NCBI RefSeq assembly: GCF_002846415.1
Contig: NZ_PJMX01000001.1
Span: 2,108,001-2,172,000, forward strand
Source: Streptomyces sp. TLI_146
GTDB lineage: Bacteria > Actinomycetota > Actinomycetes > Streptomycetales > Streptomycetaceae
Length of the DNA stretch: 64,000 bases
Direction of reading: 5' to 3'
The notes beneath the pieces are model-generated. The model did not search any database. It saw only the letters and a list, made by a program, of their open reading frames with translations, and was not told the origin of the DNA. The translations under genes and the position numbers were made by a program. The first letter of the stretch is position 1. Each line of letters opens with the position of its first letter. Shown one piece after another: positions 25,063 to 33,518 of this stretch.

Positions 25063-25896
25063 ATGCTCGACGACCTCGTCGCCCGACCGTCCGCCGGGCT
25101 CGCCGTGCGCTGCACCAGGGCCCTGCTCTCGCCCTGGTCGCGGCTGGCCCTCCTGGTGCTCGTGCTCGCGGGGGCCGCCACGGCCGTGCTGCTGCTCGAA
25201 CCGCAGCGGCTGCTCGCCGACGGCTGGCCGCAGCGGTTGAGCGGCGGCGGCGCGGTGGTGCTGTTCGGTGTGGCGTACGGACTGTGCACCGCGGCGTTCG
25301 TGCCGCGTCCGCTGCTCAACCTCGCCGCGGGCGCGATCTTCGGCTCGCAGGCGGGTCTACCGTCCGCGCTCGCCGGGACGGTGCTGGGCGCCGGGATCTC
25401 CTTCGGGCTCGGCCGGGTGCTCGGCCAGGACGCGCTGCGGCCGCTGCTGCGGGGCCGCTGGCTCAAGGCGGCGGACGGCCAGCTCAGCCGGCACGGCTTC
25501 CGGTCGATGCTGGCGATCCGGCTCTTCCCCGGCGTCCCGTTCGCGGCGGCCAACTACTGCGCGGCGGTCTCCCGGATGGGCTGGCTGCCGTTCCTGCTCG
25601 CCACGGGCCTGGGCTCGGTGCCCAACACGGCGGCGTACGTGGTCGCGGGCAGCCGCGCCGCGTCCCCGACCTCGCCGGTGTTCCTGATCGCGATGGCGTT
25701 CATCGCGGTGTCGGGCCTGGGCGCGGCGGCGGTGGCGTGGCGCAAGCGGCACCGGTTGAGCGGGCGGGCGCAGGAGCCGGGGGCGTCCGCCGTCTCCGGG
25801 GCGCCTGCGGGACCGGGAGCATCCGCCGGGCCGGGGGCGCCCGCGCCCCGGGCGACCAGCACCCCGGCCGCGCCCGCGCCCGACAGGACCGCATAG
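25063..25896 (+). CDS. TVP38/TMEM64 (VTT) family membrane protein
   Basis: A 277-aa integral membrane protein. After an N-terminal helix (about 20-45) comes the VTT core: FVPRPLLNLAAGAIFGSQAGLP, GLGRVLGQD, the conserved HGFRSMLAIRLFPGVPFAAANYCAAVSRMGW and GSVPNTAAYVVAG. The C-terminal 45 residues are Pro/Ala/Gly-rich and cytosolic. VTT proteins, related to DedA, are linked to lipid scrambling. The ATG at 25063 is six bases after a TACTCT -10-like hexamer, so the message may be leaderless. An upstream start adding 26 residues is less likely. Confidence 0.87.
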   Translation: MLDDLVARPSAGLAVRCTRALLSPWSRLALLVLVLAGAATAVLLLEPQRLLADGWPQRLSGGGAVVLFGVAYGLCTAAFVPRPLLNLAAGAIFGSQAGLPSALAGTVLGAGISFGLGRVLGQDALRPLLRGRWLKAADGQLSRHGFRSMLAIRLFPGVPFAAANYCAAVSRMGWLPFLLATGLGSVPNTAAYVVAGSRAASPTSPVFLIAMAFIAVSGLGAAAVAWRKRHRLSGRAQEPGASAVSGAPAGPGASAGPGAPAPRATSTPAAPAPDRTA

Positions 25897-26016
25897 CTCC
25901 CGCTTCATCTCCGGCCTGTACGCTGCCCTGCGACCGGCCGTCGATCGCACCATCACACCGGCCGTCGGATCGTCGTGCCCGCAACCGTCTTCAGCACCCG
26001 GGATGGCCCACGCCCC

Positions 26017-26895
26017 ATGTCTTGGTTCGAATCGTTCATACTCGGGCTTGTCCAGGGGCTGACGGAGTTCCTGCCGATCTCCTCCAGCGCGCACCTGCGC
26101 CTCACCGCGGCGTTCGCCGACTGGCAGGACCCGGGGCCGGCGTTCACCGCGATCACGCAGATCGGCACCGAGACGGCCGTCCTCATCTACTTCCGCAAGG
26201 ACATCGTCCGGATCATCTCGGCGTGGTTCCGCTCGCTCACGGACCGGCAGATGCGGAGCGACCAGGACGCCCGGATGGGCTGGCTGGTCATCGTCGGCTC
26301 GATCCCGATCGGCGTGCTCGGCATCGTCCTCAAGGACCAGATCGACACCACCTTCCGTGATCTGCGGGTCATCGCGGCCACACTGGTCGTGATGGGCGTC
26401 GTCCTCGGCATCGCCGACCGCCGCGCCGCCCGGGACGAGGCGGGCGGCCGCCACCGCGCGGCCAGGCAGCGCAAGTCGCTCCAGGACCTGAGCGTCAAGG
26501 ACGGCCTGGTGTACGGCATGTGCCAGGCCATGGCCCTGATCCCGGGCGTCTCCCGCTCGGGCGCCACCATCAGCGGCGGCCTGCTGATGGGCTACACCCG
26601 CGAGTCCGCGGCCCGCTACTCGTTCCTGCTCGCCATCCCGGCGGTGCTGGCGTCCGGCGTCTTCGAGCTGAAGGACGCGGGCGGCGAGGGCCAGGCCCCG
26701 ATGGCCGAGACGCTCTTCGCCACGGTGATCGCGTTCGGCGTCGGTTATGTCGTGATCGCGTGGTTCATGAAGTTCATCTCCAGCAAGAGCTTCATGCCGT
26801 TCGTGGTCTACCGCATCCTGCTCGGCCTCCTGCTCTTCGCCCTGGTCGGCGCCGATGTGCTGAGCCCGCACGCGGGCGAGGTCACGGGCGGCTAG
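26017..26895 (+). CDS. uppP: undecaprenyl-diphosphatase (UppP/BacA)
   Basis: A 292-aa integral membrane phosphatase that recycles undecaprenyl diphosphate to the monophosphate for peptidoglycan and wall-polymer synthesis. The two family signatures are intact: LGLVQGLTEFLPISSSAHL near residue 10 and MALIPGVSRSGATISGGLL near residue 170, with the catalytic glutamate and arginine/serine in them. About eight membrane segments are present. I use the ATG at 26017 (MSWFESF), as the family starts here. Loss or gain of UppP alters bacitracin tolerance in other bacteria. It follows the VTT gene on the same strand, a functionally sensible neighbour. Confidence 0.95.
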   Translation: MSWFESFILGLVQGLTEFLPISSSAHLRLTAAFADWQDPGPAFTAITQIGTETAVLIYFRKDIVRIISAWFRSLTDRQMRSDQDARMGWLVIVGSIPIGVLGIVLKDQIDTTFRDLRVIAATLVVMGVVLGIADRRAARDEAGGRHRAARQRKSLQDLSVKDGLVYGMCQAMALIPGVSRSGATISGGLLMGYTRESAARYSFLLAIPAVLASGVFELKDAGGEGQAPMAETLFATVIAFGVGYVVIAWFMKFISSKSFMPFVVYRILLGLLLFALVGADVLSPHAGEVTGG

Positions 26896-26916
26896 TAGGG
26901 CTCCGGGAGGCGCACC

Positions 26917-27711
26917 TCACTCCCCGAACACCCCATGCCGCCCCGCACCCCCGGCGAACCGGGCCGCCCCCTCCCCCGCCCGCTCCAGCGACCGCACGCC
27001 GTGCGCGAGTTCGTTGCGCAGGGCCTCCCGCTCGGGCAGGGCCTCCTGTTCGAGGAGGGAGAGGCGGTCCTCGCGCAGGCAGAGCTGGGGGAAGGCGGCG
27101 ATCTCCGAGGCCAGTTTCTCCGCCGCCGCCCGGGCCGTCCCGTTCGGCACCACCCGGTCGGCCAGGCCGATCGCCAGTGCCTCGGGCGCGTCCACCGGGC
27201 GGCCGGTCAGGACCAGGTCCATCGCCCGGCCCGCGCCGATGAGCCGGGGCAGCCGTACCGTACCGCCGTCGATCAGCGGCACTCCCCAGCGGCGGCAGAA
27301 GACGCCGAAGACCGCGTCCTGTTCGGCCACCCGCAGATCGCACCAGAGCGCGAGCTCCAGGCCGCCCGCCACGGCGTGGCCGGAGACCGCCGCGATCACC
27401 GGCTTGGTGAGCCGCATCCGGGTCGGGCCCATCGGGCCGTCGCCGTCCTCGGCCACCGCGTTGCCGTGCTCGGTGCCGATCGCCTTGAGGTCTGCGCCCG
27501 CGCAGAAGGTGCCGCCCTCGCCCCAGAGCACCGCGACCGCCGCCTCGTCGTCGGCCTCGAAGGCGCGGAAGGCGTCGGCGAGCGCGCGGGCGGTCGGCCC
27601 GTCCACGGCGTTGCGCGCGTGGGGGCGGGAGAGCACCACGGTCGTGACGGGGCCGCTGCGCTCGCTGCGGACGGTGGCGCGGGCGGGGGCGGATTCGCTC
27701 GGTGCGGTCAT
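26917..27711 (-). CDS. enoyl-CoA hydratase/isomerase (crotonase) family protein
   Basis: A 264-aa crotonase-fold protein. The first oxyanion motif is FCAGADLKAIG near residue 67, the second KPVIAAVSGHAVAGGLELALWCD near residue 100, and the typical GLADRVV turn follows near 180. It would act on acyl-CoA substrates in beta-oxidation or a related reaction. The usual glutamates after the second loop are replaced in part (VPLIDGGT), so hydratase activity is not certain. I chose the ATG at 27711 (MTAPSESAP). It is convergent with uppP and divergent from the SnoaL-like gene. Confidence 0.85.
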   Translation of the reverse strand: MTAPSESAPARATVRSERSGPVTTVVLSRPHARNAVDGPTARALADAFRAFEADDEAAVAVLWGEGGTFCAGADLKAIGTEHGNAVAEDGDGPMGPTRMRLTKPVIAAVSGHAVAGGLELALWCDLRVAEQDAVFGVFCRRWGVPLIDGGTVRLPRLIGAGRAMDLVLTGRPVDAPEALAIGLADRVVPNGTARAAAEKLASEIAAFPQLCLREDRLSLLEQEALPEREALRNELAHGVRSLERAGEGAARFAGGAGRHGVFGE

Positions 27712-27820
27712 GGCGCCCAGCGGTAGCACGCGCCCCCTGGCGCCCACAAGAGCCGGGCCGTCCGCGTTGTCGGCCGTCGGAGCCCTTGGCCCCTCGCGTC
27801 CGCTGCCGGAGACTGAGGCG

Positions 27821-28306
27821 ATGACCCAGCGTGTGGAACTCTCGACCGTGATGGACCGGCTCGCCATCGATGAGATCGTCACCGGGTACGCGGCCGCCGT
27901 CGACGACGCCGACTGGTCCGCGTACGGCGAGCTGTTCACCCCCGACGGACGCGCCGACTACCGCGCGGCGGGCGGGGTGGAGGGGCCCGCGGCCGAGGTC
28001 GCGGCCTGGCTCGCGGAGACCATGCGGCTCTTCCCGGTCCGCCAGCACTTGATCGTCAACCGGCTGCTCACCCTCCAGGACCTCGGCGGCTATCCCGGCG
28101 ACCGGGCCCGGGTGCGGGCCGACTACCTCAACCCGATGCGGTTCGGCGCGGGGGACAACGGCGACGGCGGGCCGGTGGAGCCCAACTTCGTCTCCGGCGG
28201 CCGGTACGCGTTCTCGCTGCTGCGCACCGATGCGGGCTGGCGGCTGCGCGAGGTGACCGTGCAGGAGAAGTGGCGGCATGTGTCGGGGGCGCTCGGCACG
28301 AACTGA
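27821..28306 (+). CDS. NTF2-like / SnoaL-like domain protein
   Basis: A 161-aa alpha+beta barrel protein. LAIDEIVTGYAAAVDDADW and LFTPDGRADY mark the first helices and strand, and VRQHLIVNRLL and GWRLREVTVQEKW the later ones. This fold includes dehydratases, isomerases and ligand-binding proteins such as SnoaL, often with small ketone-like substrates. Start ATG with GAGACTGAGG upstream. It is divergent from the crotonase gene, which hints at a joint catabolic role, and 147 bp before lnt. Confidence 0.8.
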   Translation: MTQRVELSTVMDRLAIDEIVTGYAAAVDDADWSAYGELFTPDGRADYRAAGGVEGPAAEVAAWLAETMRLFPVRQHLIVNRLLTLQDLGGYPGDRARVRADYLNPMRFGAGDNGDGGPVEPNFVSGGRYAFSLLRTDAGWRLREVTVQEKWRHVSGALGTN

Positions 28307-28453
28307 ACCGGCGTACGGGCGCGTGGCGGAGCGGACTCGCCGGGCGCGCGGGCCATCTGGGCGCCGCCGCTCCGCTGCCGCAGACTGAGGGCGCACACTG
28401 GGGAGACGCTCGGGCGGAAACCACTGCTCACGGGCGGGGCGAGGAGGCGCGGC

Positions 28454-30058
28454 ATGCGGGTTCCGGTCGGGCTGCGGCACACCCTCACGGGGCTGCGCCA
28501 CCGTCTCATGGTGTCGCGGTGGTGGCGGGGCGCGGCGGCGCTGCTCGCCGGGGCGCTCCCGGCGCTGGCGTTCCCAGCGCCCGCCCTGTGGTGGTTCGCG
28601 TACGTCGCGCTGGTGCCGTGGCTGCTGCTGATCCGCTCGGCCCGCGACGGGCGGCGGGCCGCGCTCGACGGCTGGCTGGGCGGCACCGGGTTCATGCTCG
28701 CCGTGCACCACTGGCTGATGCCGAGCCTGACCGTCTTCATCGTCGTCCTGGCCGCGCTGCTCGGGCTGCTGTGGGCGCCGTGGGGCGCCCTGGTGCGCTC
28801 GACGCTCGGCGGGCCCGGCGCGGGCAGGCCCTCGCCGCAGCGCGCGACGGCCGCGCTCGCCGTGCTGCCCGCGGGCTGGCTGATGGTCGAACTGGTCCGC
28901 TCCTGGCAGGGGTTGGGCGGCCCGTGGGGGGTGCTGGGCTCCAGCCAGTGGCAGGTGGCTCCGGCGCTGCGGCTCGCCTCGGTCGGCGGGGTCTGGCTGG
29001 TGAGCCTGTTCGTGGTGGCCGCCAACGTCGCGGTGACGGTGCTGCTCGTCTCCCGCCCGGCGCGGACGCCCGTGGTGGCCGCGGTGCTCGCCGGGGCCGT
29101 CGCCGCCGGGGCCGTGTGGGCCTGGGCGCCGCGTCCCGAACGGGCGGGCCGGATGCGGGTCGCTGTCGTCCAGACGGGCATGTACGAGGGCGGCGACGTC
29201 CGCTTCGCCCGCAGCGAGGCCCTGACCCGGTCGCTGGCCGGGCGGGACGTGGACCTAGTGGTGTGGGGCGAGAGCAGCGTCGGCTCCGACCTGACGGCCC
29301 GGCCGGACCTGGCGGCCAGGATCGCCGCGCTGTCGCGGGCGGTGGGCGCGGACATCCTGGTGAACGTGGACGCCCGCCGCGCCGACCGGCCGGGGATCTT
29401 CAAGAGTTCGGTGCTGGTCGGGCCGGACGGGCCGACGGGCGCGCGCTACGACAAGATGCGGCTGGTGCCGTTCGGCGAGTACATCCCGGCCCGCTCGCTG
29501 CTCGGCTGGGCCACCTCCGTCGGCAAGGCCGCGGGCGAGGACCGGCGCCGGGGCTCGGCGCCGGTGGTGATGACGCTGCCGGACGGGCTGCGGTTCGGCC
29601 CGGTGATCTGCTTCGAGTCGGCGTTCCCGGACATGAGCCGCCATCTGGTGCGCGAGGGCGCCCGGTTGATCGTCGCCCAGTCGTCGACGTCGTCGTTCCA
29701 GCACAGCTGGGCGCCCGCGCAGCACGCCTCGCTCGCCGCGCTGCGCGCCGCCGAGACGGGCCGCCCGGCCGTGCACGCCACGCTCACCGGGATCAGCGCG
29801 GTCTACGGCCCGGACGGCGAGCGGATCGGCCACTGGCTCGGCACCCACCGCAGCACCGCCGAGGTCTACGACGTGCCGCTCGCCGACGGCACCACGCTCT
29901 ATGTCCGGTTCGGCGACTGGGCGGTGTACGCGGCGCTGCTGGTCCTCGCCGCGTACTTCGCGTTCACCGGGCGGCGCTCGCTCAGGAGGCCTGCTCCAGA
30001 GCCTCCCGTACCACCCGCTCGCACAGCTCATGAGTCGCGAGAGCGTCCCGTGCACTGA
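28454..30058 (+). CDS. lnt: apolipoprotein N-acyltransferase
   Basis: A 534-aa membrane enzyme that transfers an acyl chain to the amino-terminal cysteine of lipoproteins. The N-terminal half is hydrophobic with about six membrane segments; residues about 235-490 form the nitrilase domain with the catalytic triad Glu273 (VVWGESS), Lys334 (YDKMRLVPFGEY) and Cys386 (VICFES). The C-terminal tail is short and basic. Streptomyces typically has two Lnt enzymes; by position this probably matches the second one of S. coelicolor. The start is the first ATG after GGAGGCGCGGC. Its last 77 bp overlap the convergent oxidoreductase. Confidence 0.92.
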   Translation: MRVPVGLRHTLTGLRHRLMVSRWWRGAAALLAGALPALAFPAPALWWFAYVALVPWLLLIRSARDGRRAALDGWLGGTGFMLAVHHWLMPSLTVFIVVLAALLGLLWAPWGALVRSTLGGPGAGRPSPQRATAALAVLPAGWLMVELVRSWQGLGGPWGVLGSSQWQVAPALRLASVGGVWLVSLFVVAANVAVTVLLVSRPARTPVVAAVLAGAVAAGAVWAWAPRPERAGRMRVAVVQTGMYEGGDVRFARSEALTRSLAGRDVDLVVWGESSVGSDLTARPDLAARIAALSRAVGADILVNVDARRADRPGIFKSSVLVGPDGPTGARYDKMRLVPFGEYIPARSLLGWATSVGKAAGEDRRRGSAPVVMTLPDGLRFGPVICFESAFPDMSRHLVREGARLIVAQSSTSSFQHSWAPAQHASLAALRAAETGRPAVHATLTGISAVYGPDGERIGHWLGTHRSTAEVYDVPLADGTTLYVRFGDWAVYAALLVLAAYFAFTGRRSLRRPAPEPPVPPARTAHESRERPVH

Positions 30059-30887
30059 GCGTCTTCCCGGCCCGTACGGCGTCGAGGAAGGAGTGCACGG
30101 ACTGCTCGATGCCGCGCTGGCGGGCCACCGGCACCCAGTCGCCGCGCCGGCGCACGGTCGGCTGGCCCTTGTGGTCGACGACGTCGGCCAGGTTGAGCAC
30201 CTGCCGCTTGGTGTCCTGGCCGGAGACCTCCAGGATCTCCTCGGTGGAGCCGTTCATCCGGTTCATGGTGCCGATGGCGGTGAAGCCGTCGCCGGACAGC
30301 TGCAGAACGACGTGCTCCATCAGTCCCTCGCGTACCCGGGCCCGTACGACCGTGTGCTCGATCGGCCCCGGCGCCAGGAAGCGCAGGGTGTCCACGACGT
30401 GGATGAAGTCGTCCAGGACCAGGGTGCGCGGGTCCTCGGGGAGCCCGACGCGGTTCTTCTGCATCAGGATGAGCTCACGCGGGTGCTCGGCGCACTGCGC
30501 GTAGCCGGGCGCGAGCCGCCGGTTGAAGCCGACGGCCAGGCTCACCCCGCGCTCCTCGGCGAGCTCCACGAGCCGCTGGGAGTCGGCGAGTTCGTACGCC
30601 ATCGGCTTGTCGACATAGGTCGCCACGCCCGCTTCGAGCAGCCGGGTCACGATCGTCGGGTGCACGGCGGTCGGCGCGTGCACGAAGGCCGCGTCGAGGC
30701 CCTGCGCGAGGAGCGCGTCGAGCTCGGTGTGGCGCTGCGCGAGCGGGACGTGGTGGGTGTCGGCGACCCGCGCGAGGGTGGCGGGGGTGCGGGTCTGCAG
30801 ATGCAGCTCCACCCCCGGCAGGGTGGTCAGGACCGGCAGATAGGCCTTCTGCGCGATGTCCCCGAGTCCGATGCAGCCGACCTTCAC
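29982..30887 (-). CDS. Gfo/Idh/MocA family oxidoreductase
   Basis: A 301-aa NAD(P)-dependent oxidoreductase. The Rossmann motif GCIGLGDIAQKAYLPVL is at residues 4-20, YVDKPMAYELADSQRLVELAE carries the conserved E-K-P-like motif (here D-K-P), and the second half is the substrate-binding sheet. It would oxidise or reduce a sugar or cyclitol hydroxyl; the substrate cannot be named. The start is GTG behind GGGAGA. The 3' end lies 77 bp inside the end of lnt. Confidence 0.87.
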   Translation of the reverse strand: MKVGCIGLGDIAQKAYLPVLTTLPGVELHLQTRTPATLARVADTHHVPLAQRHTELDALLAQGLDAAFVHAPTAVHPTIVTRLLEAGVATYVDKPMAYELADSQRLVELAEERGVSLAVGFNRRLAPGYAQCAEHPRELILMQKNRVGLPEDPRTLVLDDFIHVVDTLRFLAPGPIEHTVVRARVREGLMEHVVLQLSGDGFTAIGTMNRMNGSTEEILEVSGQDTKRQVLNLADVVDHKGQPTVRRRGDWVPVARQRGIEQSVHSFLDAVRAGKTLSARDALATHELCERVVREALEQAS

Positions 30888-31012
30888 GAAGTCTCCCGTC
30901 GCCGTCCGGCTTTCTGCTTCCTTGCCTGGTCAGCATACGTGGGCCGGAATCGGGCCGGTCCTCGCCCGATATCCCGTGGCGGTGGCGGGGGCGATCCGTG
31001 AGGATGACCGCC

Positions 31013-31534
31013 ATGACGACGATGGAGACACCCGAACGCCAGGAGCCCGCCCTCGACGCCGACGAGCTGTCGATGCTCGTGGGCTGGCTGGACTACCACC
31101 GCGAGACGCTGGCCGTGAAGTGTTCCGGCCTCACCGACGACCAGCTCAGGACGGCCTCCATGCCGCCCTCCACGCTCACCCTCATGGGCCTGGTGCGGCA
31201 CATGGCCGAGGTCGAACAGCACTGGTTCAGCAATGTCTTCGGCGGCGAGCAGGGCGCGCCGCACTACTTCACGGACGAGGACCCGGACGGCGACTTCCAC
31301 CCCGGCCCCGAGGACACGTACGAGGAGGCGCTCGCCACCTGGCGCGGTGAGATCGCCAAGGCCCGCGCGCACGCCGAGGGACACGCCCTCGACGACCTGA
31401 GCGCCGGCACCTCGCGCGGCGGGCAGCACTTCAACCTGCGCTGGATCTACACCCACATGATCGAGGAGTACGCGCGCCACAACGGCCACGCCGATCTGCT
31501 CCGCGAGGGCGTGGACGGGTCGACCGGCGACTGA
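31013..31534 (+). CDS. DinB-like DUF664 (mycothiol S-transferase-like) protein
   Basis: A 173-aa four-helix-bundle protein of the DinB/DUF664 family. The metal-binding residues are visible in LVRHMAEVEQHWF (about residue 60) and in HMIEEYARHNGHADLLRE (about 145). Actinobacterial members are thiol-dependent metalloenzymes linked to mycothiol S-transfer. I selected the third ATG (MTTMETP) because GAGGA lies at the right distance; GTG at 30998 or ATG at 31004 add up to five residues. Divergent from the oxidoreductase gene. Confidence 0.8.
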   Translation: MTTMETPERQEPALDADELSMLVGWLDYHRETLAVKCSGLTDDQLRTASMPPSTLTLMGLVRHMAEVEQHWFSNVFGGEQGAPHYFTDEDPDGDFHPGPEDTYEEALATWRGEIAKARAHAEGHALDDLSAGTSRGGQHFNLRWIYTHMIEEYARHNGHADLLREGVDGSTGD

Positions 31535-31620
31535 CCCGTCACCCCCGGCCGTCACTCGTGCGGGCCAATCCCGGCCCGCACGCGCGCGCAACAGGCCCCG
31601 CACCCAGCAGAGTTGAGCGG

Positions 31621-32073
31621 GTGCACCGAACACGAACCACAGTGAGGCTCCTCGTCGGGGTGGCCGCCCTGGCCGTTTCCGGCTGTGTCACCGTCCCGCG
31701 CGGTCCCGCGCCGGGGCCGCCCGCGCCCGCGGGGCGGACCAGCGAGCAGGCCGACCGCAACGTCCGGCCCCAGATCGTCCAGGCCCCCGTCCGCGAGGCC
31801 CTGGACGCGGCCCTGCCGCCCGTCCCGGAGCCCCGCGCTCCGGCCGCGCGCCCCTCCCCCGCTCCGCGCCCGCACCCGCGCGCCGCCCGTCCGGCGCCCG
31901 CGCGCCCGCGCCCCGCGCCGCACCCGGCCGTGCCGCATGTGCCGCATGTGCCGCATGTGCCGAGTCCCGCGCCGCTCATCGGGGACGACGTCTGCGACCT
32001 GGGCAGGTCGCTGGGCGGCTGGCGTCCGGACAGCCCGGAGGCCCGCATCTGCGAGGGGACGTACGGGAAGTAG
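31621..32073 (+). CDS. small proline-rich lipoprotein
   Basis: A 150-aa exported lipoprotein. The signal peptide VRLLVGVAALAVSGC carries the lipobox A-V-S-G-C (Cys about residue 22), followed by about 85 Pro/Ala/Arg-rich residues containing tandem P-H-V repeats, and a C-terminal block VCDLGRSLGGWRPDSPEARICEGTYG with two cysteines that may pair. I chose GTG 31621. Family unknown. The C-terminal block is conserved-looking and resembles the end of short secreted Streptomyces proteins. It follows the DUF664 gene on the same strand. Confidence 0.65.
   Translation: MHRTRTTVRLLVGVAALAVSGCVTVPRGPAPGPPAPAGRTSEQADRNVRPQIVQAPVREALDAALPPVPEPRAPAARPSPAPRPHPRAARPAPARPRPAPHPAVPHVPHVPHVPSPAPLIGDDVCDLGRSLGGWRPDSPEARICEGTYGK
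31930..31962 (+). repeat. 9-bp tandem repeat inside the lipoprotein gene
   Basis: GTGCCGCAT repeated three times plus a further GTGCCG, encoding V-P-H repeats in the linker region. The unit is a multiple of three, so copy number can vary without breaking the frame. Confidence 0.85.
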
Positions 32074-32198
32074 CGGCGGGCCCCTCGGCACCTGCGGCGA
32101 CAGGCCCGGGAGCCGCGCCGGAGCCTCAGCGCGATTGTCGGTGCGGGCGGCTAGCGTCGAGGTGACCGGATGCGTACGACAGGCTCGCGGAGGCCGCA

Positions 32199-32672
32199 GT
32201 GACGGAGCAGCAGGAGGCGTCGGAGGACGTCGTCATGACCCGGATCGGGCAGGCGCTGATGCTCCTGCACGGCGGCGACCGGGAGGAGGCCCGCAACCGC
32301 TTCGGCGTCATCTGGGCGGAGATCGGCGAGCACGGCGACCCGCTGCACCGCTGCACGCTGGCGCACTACATGGCGGACGCGCAGGACGACGCGGGCGACG
32401 AACTCGCCTGGGACCTGCGGGCGTTGGCCGCCGCCGATGGGCTCGGCCAGGACCGGCCCGACGCGCACCGGGCCTCGCTCGCGGTCCGGGCCTTCTACCC
32501 GTCGCTCCATCTGAACCTGGCGGCGGACTATGTGAAGCTGCACCGCCCGGACGCCGCCCGCATCCATCTGGAGCGGGCGCACACAGCCCTGGACGCGCTC
32601 GACGACGACGCGTACGGGAACGGGATCCGGGCGGCGCTCGACCGGCTGGAGGGGCGGCTCGACGGCGTCTGA
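32199..32672 (+). CDS. TPR-like conserved protein
   Basis: A 157-aa helical protein. Regular amphipathic helices (MTRIGQALMLLHGGDREEARNRF, CTLAHYMADAQDDAGDELAW, LHLNLAADYVKLHRPDAARIHLERA) resemble tetratricopeptide repeats, suggesting a protein-interaction scaffold. There is no enzyme motif, signal or membrane segment. The start is GTG with GGAGG ten bases upstream. Function is not known. It converges on ung, with a small hairpin between. Confidence 0.7.
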   Translation: MTEQQEASEDVVMTRIGQALMLLHGGDREEARNRFGVIWAEIGEHGDPLHRCTLAHYMADAQDDAGDELAWDLRALAAADGLGQDRPDAHRASLAVRAFYPSLHLNLAADYVKLHRPDAARIHLERAHTALDALDDDAYGNGIRAALDRLEGRLDGV

Positions 32673-32680
32673 CGCCCGCG

Positions 32681-32707
32681 CCGACGGGCGCCCGCGGGCC
32701 CCGTCGG
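32681..32707. terminator. possible bidirectional terminator between TPR-like gene and ung
   Basis: CCGACGGG (32681-32688) pairs with CCCGTCGG (32700-32707) around a GC-rich loop, in the 54-bp gap between the convergent stops. Modest stem; no T-run. Confidence 0.4.
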
Positions 32708-32726
32708 GCAGGCACCCCCGGGACGG

Positions 32727-33410
32727 TCAGCCCAGGTTCGGGATGCGCCAGTCGATCGGGTCGTGGCCCTGCGCCGCGACCGCCTCGTTGATCTGGGTGA
32801 AGGGCCGCGACCCGAAGAACCGCTTGGCCGACAGCGGCGAGGGGTGGGCGCCCTTCACCACCACGTGCCGCTCCTCGTCGATCAGGGGGAGCTTCTTCTG
32901 CGCGTAGTTCCCCCACAGCACGAAGACCGCCGGGTCCGGGCGGGTGGCGACCGCGCGGATCACCGCGTCGGTGAACTTCTCCCAGCCCTTGCCCTTGTGC
33001 GAGTTGGCCTCGCCCTCGCGGACGGTCAGCACCGCGTTCAGCAGCAGGACGCCCTGCTCGGCCCACGGCATCAGATACCCGTTGTCCGGCACCGGGTGGC
33101 CGAGCTCCTCCTGCATCTCCTTGTAGATGTTCCGCAGCGACGGGGGCGTTCTGACTCCGGGCCGGACCGAGAAGCACAGCCCGTGGCCCTGGCCCGCGCC
33201 GTGGTACGGGTCCTGGCCGAGGACCAGGACCTTCACCTTGTCGTACGGAGTCGCCTCCAGCGCGGCGAAGACCTCCTCGCGCGGCGGATAGACGGGACCC
33301 TTCGCCCGCTCCTCCTCGATGAAGTCGGTGAGCTCCTTGAAGTACGGCTTCTGGAGCTCCTCGCCGAGGACGCCGCGCCAGGACTCGGGCAGCATGGCGA
33401 TGTCGGTCAC
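32727..33410 (-). CDS. ung: uracil-DNA glycosylase, family 1
   Basis: A 227-aa base-excision repair enzyme that removes uracil from DNA. The catalytic aspartate is Asp67 in GQDPYHG (65-71), followed by GLCFSV, LLNAVLTV, and the minor-groove loop HPSPLSA near residue 190 with the catalytic histidine. Length and motif order match family 1 UNG. The GTG start has GGAGG nine bases upstream. Streptomyces commonly carries more than one uracil-DNA glycosylase; this is the motif-complete family 1 form. Confidence 0.96.
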   Translation of the reverse strand: MTDIAMLPESWRGVLGEELQKPYFKELTDFIEEERAKGPVYPPREEVFAALEATPYDKVKVLVLGQDPYHGAGQGHGLCFSVRPGVRTPPSLRNIYKEMQEELGHPVPDNGYLMPWAEQGVLLLNAVLTVREGEANSHKGKGWEKFTDAVIRAVATRPDPAVFVLWGNYAQKKLPLIDEERHVVVKGAHPSPLSAKRFFGSRPFTQINEAVAAQGHDPIDWRIPNLG

Positions 33411-33518
33411 GTCAACAACCTCCGTGGGACGTTCGGTTCCGCACCCTGCGGTGCGAGATACCGAAAAACCTACCGGCCGCCACTGACAACGCCCGCCACG
33501 CCCGTTCCGCCGGGCCTC

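Noticed and set aside
33440..33455. CGCACC-CTGC-GGTGCG hairpin upstream of ung
   Set aside because: Short stem not placed for a terminator; may be chance in GC-rich DNA.
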